NCBI GenBank assembly: GCA_022768865.1
Contig: JALELH010000012.1
Span: 1-64,000, forward strand
Reading direction: 5' to 3'
DNA length: 64,000 bases
DNA from: Spirochaetia bacterium
GTDB lineage: Bacteria; Spirochaetota; Spirochaetia; Treponematales; Treponemataceae
The translations under genes and the position numbers were made by a program. The notes below the pieces were generated by a model that was given only the letters and a program-made list of their open reading frames with translations, did not search any database and was not told the origin of the DNA. Shown here piece after piece: positions 19,918-29,561 of the stretch. Within the stretch, counting starts at the first letter, position 1, and each line of letters begins with the position of its first letter.

Positions 19918-20938
19918 CTACAGGGAATATTTTAATAAAGTAAAATCCAACTGGGATAAAATTGCCAAACCCTTAGACAGCCTTGGAAAACTTGAAAGCC
20001 TTGTTGCTAAACTTGGAGCCATTCAGCAGACGGAACACCCTGTTTGCAAAAAATCCTGTCTTGTTGTTTTGTGTGCAGATAATGGAATTGTCGAAGAAGG
20101 CATAAGCCAGTCTGACCAGAGCGTAACAAGAATATGTGCAGAAAACATTGCGGCAAAAATAACAACAGCCGGCATTATGGCATCAAAAGTAAATTGTGAA
20201 GTTTTAACTTACGACGTAGGCATTAACACTTCTGAAAAACTGCCCGGCGTAATAGACAGAAAAATATGCAAAGGAACAAAGAACTTTCTTAAAGAACCTG
20301 CCATGACAAAAGAACAAATGAAACAGGCAATTTCTTTAGGCAGGCAAATTGTTTCAGACTGCAAGGGCAAGGGCTTTAACATTATGTGCGTTGGAGAAAT
20401 GGGCATAGGCAACACAACAACTTCAGCCGCCATTGCTGCATCTCTTTTAAAAGCTGACGGTTCTGTTGCGGCTGGCCGTGGTGCAGGCTTAAGCGATGAA
20501 GGCTTGCAAAAGAAAATCCGGGTAATCAATGAAGCCATAAAAAAATACGATTTATATAATCAGCCTGCATCTGTTGTGTTGCAGACTGTAGGCGGCTTTG
20601 ACATTGCCGTTATGGCGGGAATATATCTTGCTGCAAAAGAATTTAATATGCCAATAGTTTTAGACGGCATAATAAGTCTTGCTGCTGCCTTAGTTGCAGA
20701 AAGAATGGAGAAAGGAACTGTGGATTATTTAATTCCTTCCCACAAAGGCCAGGAACCTGCAGTTAAGCTTTTGTGCCAGGAGTTAGTTTTATCTCCGGTA
20801 ATTGATGCCGCCATGGCACTAGGAGAAGGAACTGGTGCTGTTCTATTCCTTGGCATTTTAGACACTGCCATTGAAGTTTACGAAAAAAGCATTCCCTTTA
20901 GTGAATCCAAGATTAAGCAATACGAGAGGTTCAAATGA
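19898..20938 (+). CDS. cobT: Nicotinate-nucleotide--dimethylbenzimidazole phosphoribosyltransferase
   Basis: [25 protein letters not shown]...[19 protein letters not shown]...[16 protein letters not shown]. Confidence 0.95.
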   Translation: MKSSENSYREYFNKVKSNWDKIAKPLDSLGKLESLVAKLGAIQQTEHPVCKKSCLVVLCADNGIVEEGISQSDQSVTRICAENIAAKITTAGIMASKVNCEVLTYDVGINTSEKLPGVIDRKICKGTKNFLKEPAMTKEQMKQAISLGRQIVSDCKGKGFNIMCVGEMGIGNTTTSAAIAASLLKADGSVAAGRGAGLSDEGLQKKIRVINEAIKKYDLYNQPASVVLQTVGGFDIAVMAGIYLAAKEFNMPIVLDGIISLAAALVAERMEKGTVDYLIPSHKGQEPAVKLLCQELVLSPVIDAAMALGEGTGAVLFLGILDTAIEVYEKSIPFSESKIKQYERFK

Positions 20939-21468
20939 TTCATTTAGTTTATGGCGGCAGCGGTTCAGGCAAATCAGAATACGCAGAAAAACTTGTAATG
21001 GATTTGAATGCTCAGAATAAATATTACCTTGCCACAATGAAAGTTTATGATGACGAAGGAATGGCCAAAGTTCAGCGTCACCGTGAATTAAGAAAAGGCA
21101 AGGGATTTATAACCATTGAAAGTGAAAGTTTAAATCTAACAGAGAATGCAACAAAAGAAATTGATAATACATCTTCAACCATTCTTATAGAATGTATTTC
21201 AAACCTTGTTGCCAACGAAATGTTTCAGATAAACAAAATAATGAATTGCAATGAAGTTGCAGAGAAAATATATTCAGACTTTAATAAACTGAAAGGCAAG
21301 GCAGAAAACATTATCATTGTAAGCAATAATGTTTTTGAAGATGGCATTGACTATAACGAGGCAACAGAAAATTACATGCAGGCCTTAGGCAGGGTAAATG
21401 TTTTTCTTGCAAGGGAATCAGACAAAGTAACGGAAGTTGTCTGCGGAATACCGGTGGAGCTAAAATGA
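20935..21468 (+). CDS. cobU: Adenosylcobinamide kinase/adenosylcobinamide-phosphate guanylyltransferase
   Basis: [20 protein letters not shown]; operon context. Confidence 0.92.
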   Translation: MIHLVYGGSGSGKSEYAEKLVMDLNAQNKYYLATMKVYDDEGMAKVQRHRELRKGKGFITIESESLNLTENATKEIDNTSSTILIECISNLVANEMFQINKIMNCNEVAEKIYSDFNKLKGKAENIIIVSNNVFEDGIDYNEATENYMQALGRVNVFLARESDKVTEVVCGIPVELK

Positions 21469-22253
21469 AACAGTTAATCAAATCTTTTTGCGTTGCTTTT
21501 TCTTTATATTCAAAAATTCCCATGCCACACTTTAACTGGGCCAGCAAAGACATGGAATATCATTTGATTTTCTTTCCCCTTGTTGGAGCAGTCATAGGAG
21601 CACTGGAACTTTTATGGTGGCTCTTTTGTTCTGCCTTTAACATTGAAAGTTCAGCTTTCATTTACTTAACGGCAATTGCCATACCGGTTCTTGTTACGGG
21701 CGGATTCCACATTGACGGCTTCATGGATACAATGGATGCCCTTCATTCTTATCAGCCCAAAGAAAAGAAACTAGAAATATTAAAGGACCCCCACATCGGT
21801 GCTTTTTCGGTTTTAGGCCTAATTACTTTTTTTATGCTTGCCATTGCGTTCAGTTTTGAAATTAAATCTAAAGAAGCCCTTGCTGCCCTTTGCTTTTCCT
21901 TTGTTCTTTCCAGAATTCTTAGCGGACTTTCCGTAATGGTTTTTCCTAAGGCAAAAAAAGACGGCATGGCAGTAACGGAAAGCAAGACCAATGCAAAAAA
22001 AACAGTGACTGTGATTTTACTTTCAGAGCTTATTGCTGTTTCAGCAGTTCTTATTTATTGCACATTTACTTTTGCTAAGATTTATTATGGAATAGTTTTG
22101 CTTTGCGGTTTTGCATTTACATTTGCTTACTATTACTTTATGAGCAAAAAACACTTTGGCGGAATAACAGGAGACCTGGCAGGATTTTTTGTCTGCATAA
22201 GTGAACTTGTTTCTTTAATTGCAGTTTCTGCCTGCTGCATTTTAGGAGAATAA
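21465..22253 (+). CDS. cobS: Adenosylcobinamide-GDP ribazoletransferase
   Basis: FSLYSKIPMP...GGFHIDGFMDTMDALHS...GITGDLAGFFVCISEL. Confidence 0.95.
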   Translation: MKQLIKSFCVAFSLYSKIPMPHFNWASKDMEYHLIFFPLVGAVIGALELLWWLFCSAFNIESSAFIYLTAIAIPVLVTGGFHIDGFMDTMDALHSYQPKEKKLEILKDPHIGAFSVLGLITFFMLAIAFSFEIKSKEALAALCFSFVLSRILSGLSVMVFPKAKKDGMAVTESKTNAKKTVTVILLSELIAVSAVLIYCTFTFAKIYYGIVLLCGFAFTFAYYYFMSKKHFGGITGDLAGFFVCISELVSLIAVSACCILGE

Positions 22254-22254
22254 A

Positions 22255-22590
22255 ATGACATTAATAATCGGCGGTGCATATCAGAATAAATATGAATGGG
22301 CTCTTTCAAAATATAAAGAACAGAATATATGGAATGACTTTCATCTCTTTGTAAAAGAAAATCTGGCTGCCGGTAAAACATCAGATGAAATTAAGCAGGT
22401 TATTGAAAGCAAAATAAATTCAAAGCCGGGCATTGTAATTATAAGTGATGAAATTGGCTGCGGTATAATTCCTGCTACAAAAGAAGAAAGAACTTATAGA
22501 GAAACAACAGGCAGGCTTTTGTGTTTCATAGCATCAAAAGCAGAATCAGTTTATAGAATAACTTGCGGAGTGGAACAAAAAATAAAATGA
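22255..22590 (+). CDS. Short CobU-like protein
   Basis: MTLIIGGAYQNKYEWA...IISDEIGCGIIPATKEERTYRETTGRLLCFIASKAESVYRITCGVEQKIK. Confidence 0.8.
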   Translation: MTLIIGGAYQNKYEWALSKYKEQNIWNDFHLFVKENLAAGKTSDEIKQVIESKINSKPGIVIISDEIGCGIIPATKEERTYRETTGRLLCFIASKAESVYRITCGVEQKIK

Positions 22591-23165
22591 CAATTACCAT
22601 TCAGCTTATAAGGCACGGCATAACAAAAGGAAATCTTGAAAAAAGATTTATCGGCTGCAGGACAGATGAACCTCTTTGCTCACAAGGCATTGAAGAAATA
22701 AAAAAGCTTACCGATGCTAAAATATATAATGACTCTGATCTTATTTTTTCAAGTCCATTAAAACGCTGCATTGAAACGGCTAAATTGATTTTCCCTGATA
22801 AAGAAATAAATATAATTGAAAACTTTAAGGAAATTGATTTCGGGCTTTTTGAAAACCTGAATCACAAAGAATTAAACGGAAATAAATCCTATCAAAGGTG
22901 GATTGATTCCAATGGAACAGATGACCTTCCTTGCGGAGAAAAACTAAAGGATTTTGCTGACAGGACAATGGATGCTTTTGAAAAAATGCTTAAGGCTTCA
23001 AATGGAAAAAGCGTTTCAGCAGTTGCCCACGGGGGAACCATTATGGCAATTATTTCTGCACTTAAGGGCGGAAACTTTTATGACTATTTTTGCCAGAATG
23101 GACACGGATATATTTTTGACTATTCGGCAGAGGATAAAAAGATTTTCAATTTAAGGAAAATATAA
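22587..23165 (+). CDS. cobC: Histidine phosphatase, alpha-ribazole phosphatase-like
   Basis: IQLIRHGITKGNLEKRFIGCRTDEPLC...FSSPLKRCIETA...VAHGGTIMAI. Confidence 0.85.
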   Translation: MTITIQLIRHGITKGNLEKRFIGCRTDEPLCSQGIEEIKKLTDAKIYNDSDLIFSSPLKRCIETAKLIFPDKEINIIENFKEIDFGLFENLNHKELNGNKSYQRWIDSNGTDDLPCGEKLKDFADRTMDAFEKMLKASNGKSVSAVAHGGTIMAIISALKGGNFYDYFCQNGHGYIFDYSAEDKKIFNLRKI

Positions 23166-24203
23166 ATGGATATAGCTGTTCGTTTAAAATTCCATATAAT
23201 AGCTTTTTTGACAGGCTATGTTTTAGATTTGATTATCGGGGACCCTCACTGGCTACCCCACCCTGTCCGGTTTATTGGGAAAGTAATTCTCTTCTATGAA
23301 AAAAAATTAACCGGCACAAAGAACGCTCCAAAAGAACTTACGCCTAAGCAAAAAAGATTCCGCGGTAAAGTAATGGTTTTGCTTGTAGTTCTTACTGTAG
23401 AATTTTTTGTAGCTTTTATTTTAATTGCCGCAGAAATTGCATCTGAAAAAATCAACTGCTTATTCGGCATTGCAATAGAAGCCATAATGACTTTTCAGCT
23501 TATTGCAACAAAAAGCCTTAAAGTTGAAAGTATGAAAGTTTACAAGGAATTAAAAAAAGGAAATTTTGTTTCAGCAAGAAAAGCCGTTTCCATGATTGTA
23601 GGCCGAGACACAGAAAACCTTTCAGAAAAGGAAGTTACAAAAGCTGCAGTAGAAACCGTTGCAGAAAACACTTCTGACGGAATAATTGCTCCATTGATTT
23701 TACTTGCTTTAGGCGGACCCCTTGCAGGATTCTTTTACAAGTGCATCAATACCATGGATTCCATGATCGGCTATAAAAATCCACGCTACATAGACTTTGG
23801 AAGATGTGCAGCAAAAACCGATGACTTTGTAAATTTTATTCCTGCAAGAATAAGTGCATGGCTCATGATTTTTTCATGCTGCTTTCTAGGAAAGGATTTT
23901 TCAACAGACAATGCAAAGAAAATTTATTTAAGGGACAGATTAAAGCACGAAAGCCCTAATTCTGCACACACGGAAAGCACTTGCGCAGGTGCTCTTGGAA
24001 TTCAGCTTGCAGGTCCTGCAGTTTATGAAGGCAAAGTGGAACATAAAGAATTTCTTGGGGACCAGGTCAGGGAAATTGAACTGGAAGACATAAAGCGTGC
24101 AAACAAACTTTCCTATGCAACTTCTTTTATTTGTGTTCTGTCATGCAGTGCCATAATGGGACTGATTTATTTTGCAATTAAGTATTACAATGGAATAAAA
24201 TAA
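23166..24203 (+). CDS. cbiB: Adenosylcobinamide-phosphate synthase
   Basis: GYVLDLIIGDPHWLPHPVRFIGK...VETVAENTSDGIIAPL...NTMDSMIGYKNPRY...ESPNSAHTEST. Confidence 0.95.
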   Translation: MDIAVRLKFHIIAFLTGYVLDLIIGDPHWLPHPVRFIGKVILFYEKKLTGTKNAPKELTPKQKRFRGKVMVLLVVLTVEFFVAFILIAAEIASEKINCLFGIAIEAIMTFQLIATKSLKVESMKVYKELKKGNFVSARKAVSMIVGRDTENLSEKEVTKAAVETVAENTSDGIIAPLILLALGGPLAGFFYKCINTMDSMIGYKNPRYIDFGRCAAKTDDFVNFIPARISAWLMIFSCCFLGKDFSTDNAKKIYLRDRLKHESPNSAHTESTCAGALGIQLAGPAVYEGKVEHKEFLGDQVREIELEDIKRANKLSYATSFICVLSCSAIMGLIYFAIKYYNGIK

Positions 24204-25258
24204 TGCACGGTGGCGATATTTATTCAGTAAAAGTAAAATATGATTTTTCCGTAAACACAAACCCATTTGTATCAAAGTGGAGCCTGTGGAAATTATATTT
24301 AAAGTTCTTCAACACAATTAATGTATACCCTGATATAAATTCGTCGGAATTAAAAGAATCAATTTCTGCCAGATATAAAATTGAATCTTCAAGAATCATT
24401 ACCGGCAACGGTGCGTCAGAAATTTTAATGGCAATGGTAAAGGCAATTAATCCGAAAAAAGCTCTTTTGCTATGTCCCTCTTTTTCAGGATACGAATACG
24501 CATTAAATTCGGCAGGCTCAAAAATCATATATTTACCTTTGGACGCAAAAGAAGATTTTGAATTAACAGAGGATAAATTAAATTCTCTAAAAGAACTTAT
24601 AGAAAAAGAAAAGCCTGAACTATTGTTTTTATGCAATCCCAATAATCCCAACGGAAAGCTTTTATCAAGGCAGGTCATAAGAAAGATTTTAGGCTGCACG
24701 CAAAAAAACAGGACAACAGTTTTATTAGATGAATGTTTTATGGACTTAACGGGAAAAGCTAAAGATTTTTCTCTTGTTTCAGAAATTGATGATTACAGCA
24801 ACTTAGTCATATTAAACGCAATGACAAAAACTTTTGCAATTCCAGGACTAAGGCTTGGCTTTTGTTTTTGCAGTTCAATTGAACTGACAGAAAAGATTCA
24901 AAGCCAGCTTCCTGAATGGAATATTTCTTCTTTAGCACAGAAAATCGGAGCTTCATTGCTTGTTAATGAAAGATTCATTTCTAAGAACATAAAAAAAATC
25001 AACACCGAAAGAACTTATTTATTAAATGAACTTTCTGCTTCAGGTATTAAAACTTTTTCAACTAATTCAAATTTCATTTTATTTCATACAGAAAGCAAAA
25101 CTAACTTAAAAGAAAAATTACTGAAATACAAAATTCTTATTCGTAATTGCAGTGACTATAAAAATCTTCCAGCAGGCTTTTATAGGATTGCAGTCAGAAC
25201 ACATAAAGAAAATAAATTATTGATTCAGTCTTTGAAAAAGATTTTAAAGGAAAAGTAA
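24203..25258 (+). CDS. cobD: Threonine-phosphate decarboxylase-like PLP enzyme
   Basis: MHGGDIY...NTNPF...ITGNGASEILM...CNPNNPNGKLL...AMTKTFAIPGLRLGF. Confidence 0.9.
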   Translation: MHGGDIYSVKVKYDFSVNTNPFVSKWSLWKLYLKFFNTINVYPDINSSELKESISARYKIESSRIITGNGASEILMAMVKAINPKKALLLCPSFSGYEYALNSAGSKIIYLPLDAKEDFELTEDKLNSLKELIEKEKPELLFLCNPNNPNGKLLSRQVIRKILGCTQKNRTTVLLDECFMDLTGKAKDFSLVSEIDDYSNLVILNAMTKTFAIPGLRLGFCFCSSIELTEKIQSQLPEWNISSLAQKIGASLLVNERFISKNIKKINTERTYLLNELSASGIKTFSTNSNFILFHTESKTNLKEKLLKYKILIRNCSDYKNLPAGFYRIAVRTHKENKLLIQSLKKILKEK

Positions 25259-25259
25259 A

Positions 25260-25901
25260 ATGAACAACATAGAATTTGTATTGCCTTCAGAAATAGAAAA
25301 AAGAAGTTTTCAGATTATAGAAAAAGAACTTGAAGAGCGCGGCATAAAATTTTCTGAAGAAGAAAAACCTGTAACAATGAGGGTCATTCACACAAGTGCA
25401 GATTTTGACTATGCACAAAACCTATGCTATTCAGACAAGGCCATAGAAACTGCAAAGAATTTAATTCTTTCCGGCGCACACATTGTAACAGATACCAACA
25501 TGGCAAAAGCAGGCATCAATGGAAAAGTGCTGGCAAAATTCGGCGGTGAAGTTCATTGCTTTATGGCAGACAAAGACGTTGCAGAAGAAGCAAAACAAAG
25601 AAGCATAACGCGGGCCACTGTTAGCATGGAACGGGCTGCCAGACTTAATAAAAAAATTATTTTTGCCATAGGAAATGCACCTACAGCCTTAATCAGTCTT
25701 TACGACATGATGACTAAACAAATATTTACACCGGATTTTATAATCGGTGTTCCGGTTGGATTTGTAAACGTGGTTCAGGCAAAGGAATTGTTTTTAAATT
25801 CCAATGTTCCGTATATAATCAGCAAAGGAAGAAAAGGCGGAAGCAACATTGCGGCTGCCATTTGCAATGCCCTGCTTTATGAACTTGGAGGACGAAGTTG
25901 A
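25260..25901 (+). CDS. cbiC: Precorrin-8X/cobalt-precorrin-8 methylmutase
   Basis: RVIHTSADFDYAQNL...IVTDTNMAKAGIN...AIGNAPTAL...IGVPVGFVNVVQAKE. Confidence 0.95.
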   Translation: MNNIEFVLPSEIEKRSFQIIEKELEERGIKFSEEEKPVTMRVIHTSADFDYAQNLCYSDKAIETAKNLILSGAHIVTDTNMAKAGINGKVLAKFGGEVHCFMADKDVAEEAKQRSITRATVSMERAARLNKKIIFAIGNAPTALISLYDMMTKQIFTPDFIIGVPVGFVNVVQAKELFLNSNVPYIISKGRKGGSNIAAAICNALLYELGGRS

Positions 25902-27010
25902 GATTGGGCTTTACAACCGGAAGCTGTGCTGCAGCGGGAGCCAAGGCGGCAACCTTCATGCTGCTTACTGGAACTGAAAAGAAACAGATTAAAATCCTCA
26001 CTCCCAAAGGAATTGAATTCAATGCAGAAATAATCAATATTAATCGCAGTGAAAATTCCGTAAGCTGTGCTGTCATTAAAGACGGCGGTGATGACCCGGA
26101 TGTAACAACAGGAGCTCATATTGTTTCTACGGTTACAATTGAAAATTACGGCAATTCCAGTTCAATTCCGGAAATACAAATTCAAGGCGGAACAGGAGTT
26201 GGCATAGTAACAAAACCCGGCTTAGACCAGAAAGTCGGTGAATATGCCATAAACAAAGTTCCACGGCAGATGATAAAAAAAGAAATTCTTGAAGTCTGTT
26301 CTTTATGCGACTTTCATGGGAAACTTAATGTAACCATTTCCATTCCTGAAGGCCTTGAACTGGCAAAAAAAACTTTTAATCCACGCCTTGGAATTGAAGG
26401 CGGTATTTCAGTTCTTGGAACAAGCGGCATAGTTGAACCAATGAGCAGCCAGGCAATTCTTGATACAATAAAAGTTGAACTTAACCAGCACAAAGCACTG
26501 GCTAAAACAATTGCAGCTATTACTCCCGGAAACTACGGTCAGGATTTTTTGCTTAAGCATTATAACTATGATTTAGACAAAAGCGTAAAATGCTCAAACT
26601 TTATTGGCAAAACTTTAGACATGTGCCTTGAAACAGGATTTGAAAAAATCCTTCTAACCGGTCATATCGGTAAACTTATTAAAGTTTCAGGCGGAATCAT
26701 GAACACCCATTCAAAAGAAGCTGATTGCAGAATGGAACTTTTATCTGCTGCTGCCATAAGATGCGGCTGTTCTTTAGATTGTGCAAAAAAGATTTTAAAT
26801 TCCCTTACAACAGAAGAAGGACTTCAGTTTATAATGGAAGAAAATAAACTTAATGAAACAATGGAAGAAATTCTATCTAAGATAATTTTCCACCTGAAAA
26901 AACATACTGGTGAAAAAATAGAAATTGAATGTATGATTTACAGCAATGAATATGGTCTTCTTGCAAAAACAAAAAATGCAGAAGATTTTCTTTTGGAATG
27001 CAGGAGCTAA
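25898..27010 (+). CDS. cbiD: Cobalt-precorrin-5B C1-methyltransferase
   Basis: LRLGFTTGSCAAAGAKAA...KDGGDDPDVTTGAHI...GGTGVGIVTKPGL...NPRLGIEGGISVLGTSGIVEPMS. Confidence 0.95.
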   Translation: MRLGFTTGSCAAAGAKAATFMLLTGTEKKQIKILTPKGIEFNAEIININRSENSVSCAVIKDGGDDPDVTTGAHIVSTVTIENYGNSSSIPEIQIQGGTGVGIVTKPGLDQKVGEYAINKVPRQMIKKEILEVCSLCDFHGKLNVTISIPEGLELAKKTFNPRLGIEGGISVLGTSGIVEPMSSQAILDTIKVELNQHKALAKTIAAITPGNYGQDFLLKHYNYDLDKSVKCSNFIGKTLDMCLETGFEKILLTGHIGKLIKVSGGIMNTHSKEADCRMELLSAAAIRCGCSLDCAKKILNSLTTEEGLQFIMEENKLNETMEEILSKIIFHLKKHTGEKIEIECMIYSNEYGLLAKTKNAEDFLLECRS

Positions 27011-27012
27011 GC

Positions 27013-27771
27013 ATGGTTTATTTTGTTGGTGCAGGTTGCGGAGCCGCAGATTTAATTACAGTCAGGGGAATGAAACTTTTACAAAAAGCCGATGTAATAA
27101 TTTATGCCGGTTCCCTTGTAAATCCGGAACTTTTAACTTATGCAAAAAAAGACTGCAGCATATTCAATAGTGCAACCATGACATTGAATGAAGTAATCGA
27201 TGTAATGAAGTCTTCGGAAGAAAAAAAATTAATGACAGTAAGGCTTCACACAGGAGACCAGAGCATTTATGGTGCAGTCCGTGAACAAATGGATGCCCTT
27301 GATGAACTTTCAATCGCCTATGAAAGCTGCCCTGGAGTAAGTGCATGTTTTGGAGCCGCCGCAATCTTAAATCTCGAATACACATTGCCTGAAGTTTCAC
27401 AATCCTTAATCATTACAAGAATGGAAGGAAAAACTTCTGTACCGGAAAAAGAATCCATACAGAGCTTTGCTGCCCACAATTCAACAATGGCAATCTATTT
27501 AAGCACGGGAATGTTAAAGGAACTTTCAGCCCGTCTCATAGAAGGCGGCTACAAAAAAACTACACCAGCAGCCCTAATTTATAAAGCAACATGGCCGGAA
27601 GAAAAGAAATTTATCTGCACAATTGAAAGCCTTGCAGAAACAGCAGAAAAAAATAGAATTACAAAAACAGCTTTAGTAATTGTGGGTGATATAATCACAC
27701 ATTCTAATTATGCAAAGTCAAGGCTTTATGCAGAAGACTTTGAAACAGAATTCAGAAAAATAAAAAAATGA
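27013..27771 (+). CDS. cbiF: Cobalt-precorrin-4 C11-methyltransferase
   Basis: MVYFVGAGCGAADLITVRGMKLLQKADVIIYAGSLVNPELL...LHTGDQSIYGAVREQMD. Confidence 0.95.
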   Translation: MVYFVGAGCGAADLITVRGMKLLQKADVIIYAGSLVNPELLTYAKKDCSIFNSATMTLNEVIDVMKSSEEKKLMTVRLHTGDQSIYGAVREQMDALDELSIAYESCPGVSACFGAAAILNLEYTLPEVSQSLIITRMEGKTSVPEKESIQSFAAHNSTMAIYLSTGMLKELSARLIEGGYKKTTPAALIYKATWPEEKKFICTIESLAETAEKNRITKTALVIVGDIITHSNYAKSRLYAEDFETEFRKIKK

Positions 27772-28802
27772 AAGTCAAGAATATTTTACTTATACGGGTT
27801 GTTTTTTTTACAGAAAAAGCAGTTGCACTTTTTAATAAACTTAAATCCTCGCTTCCTGAAATAGAGTTTATTTCATTAAATGATAAAGCAAATCTATTGC
27901 CATGGACTAAAGAATCTTTTGAAAAATCCATTCCACTGATTTTTATTTCTGCTGCAGGAATTGCAGTCCGGACAATTGCACCATTCATAAAAGACAAAGT
28001 TACAGACAGTCCTGTTCTGGTAATGGACGAAAATGGGAAATTCATAATACCTGTTCTTTCAGGTCATCTTGGCAATGCAAATAAAATTGCAGAATTAATT
28101 TCAAAATCCACAGGTGTACAATGTGTGATTACAACAGCAACGGATATAAACCAGAAATTCAGTATTGATACTTTTGCAAAGGAAAACAATTTAAAGATAC
28201 TAAACAGAGACGGAATAAAAAAAGTTTCAGCAAAAGTGCTGGCCGGAAAGCAAATTAAGATTTATATTGACGATTCAATTAAAATAGGTTCAGATAAATT
28301 CACGGAAGAAATAATCCTTACAGACAAAATAGAAAATGCAGATGTAGGAATTACAGCAAATGAAGTTAATGCCAGATACAGCAACTTACTATTGAATTTA
28401 GTTCCAAAAAAATACTGCATCGGCATGGGATGCAAAAAAGGAAAATCATTTGAAGAATTAAAGACCTTTGCAGAAAAAGTTTTTGCATCGGAACTTAAAC
28501 TTGAACTGAGGAACAATATCTGTTCAATTTCTACAATTGATTTAAAGGAAAAGGAAACAGGCCTTTTAGAATTTGCACACTATCTTCATATTCCCGAAAT
28601 TTTCTATACAGCAGAAGAACTAAACAATGCGAAAGGATGTTTTTCAGAATCAGAATTTGTAAAGGAAACAACAGGCGTTTCAAATATATGCGAAAGGGCT
28701 GCAGTTTTAAGTGCAGGTGATGATTCAAAACTTATAATAAAAAAAGTTTCTGAAAAGGGAATGACAATTTCCGTTGCAGAAAAACAGTTTGAGGGGAAAT
28801 AA
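27768..28802 (+). CDS. cbiG: Cobalt-precorrin-5A hydrolase
   Basis: IFISAAGIAVRTIAPFIKDKVTDSPVLVMDENGKFIIPVLSGHLGNANKIAE...GMGCKKGK. Confidence 0.93.
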   Translation: MKVKNILLIRVVFFTEKAVALFNKLKSSLPEIEFISLNDKANLLPWTKESFEKSIPLIFISAAGIAVRTIAPFIKDKVTDSPVLVMDENGKFIIPVLSGHLGNANKIAELISKSTGVQCVITTATDINQKFSIDTFAKENNLKILNRDGIKKVSAKVLAGKQIKIYIDDSIKIGSDKFTEEIILTDKIENADVGITANEVNARYSNLLLNLVPKKYCIGMGCKKGKSFEELKTFAEKVFASELKLELRNNICSISTIDLKEKETGLLEFAHYLHIPEIFYTAEELNNAKGCFSESEFVKETTGVSNICERAAVLSAGDDSKLIIKKVSEKGMTISVAEKQFEGK

Positions 28803-29561
28803 ATGAATGGAAAGATTTTTATAGTTGGCACAGGTCCCGGCAGTTATGAACAAATGACACTTGAAGCAATTAACGCAATAAAGGAAAGCAATATCATAAT
28901 AGGCTATACAGTTTATACAGATTTACTGAAACCATATTTTCCTGATAAAGAATTTGCTTCCACTCCAATGACAAAAGAAATAGAAAGATGCAGGTTGTGT
29001 TTTGATTACGCACTGAAAGGCAAAATAGTTTCTCTTGTCTGCAGCGGGGATGCAGGCGTATACGGAATGGCTTCCCCTATGTTTCAACTTTTACACGAAG
29101 AAAAACAATACAAGGATATTGAATTAAAAATCATTGCAGGAGTTACGGCAGCAAGCAGCGGTGCAGCAGTTTTAGGCGCACCCTTGAACCACGATTTCTG
29201 TGTTATAAGTTTAAGCAATCTTATGACGCCGTGGAATGTTATTGAAAAAAGAATTTCATGTGCAATTAAAGGTGATTTTGCCATTGCACTTTATAACCCC
29301 TCAAGCCATAAAAGAAAAGATTATCTTAAAAAAGCATGCCAGATAATGCTTGATTCCGGTGCTGATAAAAACAGAAGCTGTGGATTTGTAGAAAACATCG
29401 GACGCAAGGAAACAAAGGTTCAGGCCTGCACACTGGGAGAACTTTTAGAAAAAGAAGTAAACATGTTCACTACGGTTTTTATAGGAAACTCTCAAAGTGA
29501 GATTTTTATAACAGAAAACAATGTTCCTGTTCTTCTTACAAAACGCGGGTATACAATATGA
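28803..29561 (+). CDS. cbiH: Cobalt-precorrin-3B C17-methyltransferase
   Basis: IFIVGTGPGSYEQMTLEAINAIKESNIIIGYTVYTDLL...SGDAGVYGMASPMFQ. Confidence 0.95.
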   Translation: MNGKIFIVGTGPGSYEQMTLEAINAIKESNIIIGYTVYTDLLKPYFPDKEFASTPMTKEIERCRLCFDYALKGKIVSLVCSGDAGVYGMASPMFQLLHEEKQYKDIELKIIAGVTAASSGAAVLGAPLNHDFCVISLSNLMTPWNVIEKRISCAIKGDFAIALYNPSSHKRKDYLKKACQIMLDSGADKNRSCGFVENIGRKETKVQACTLGELLEKEVNMFTTVFIGNSQSEIFITENNVPVLLTKRGYTI

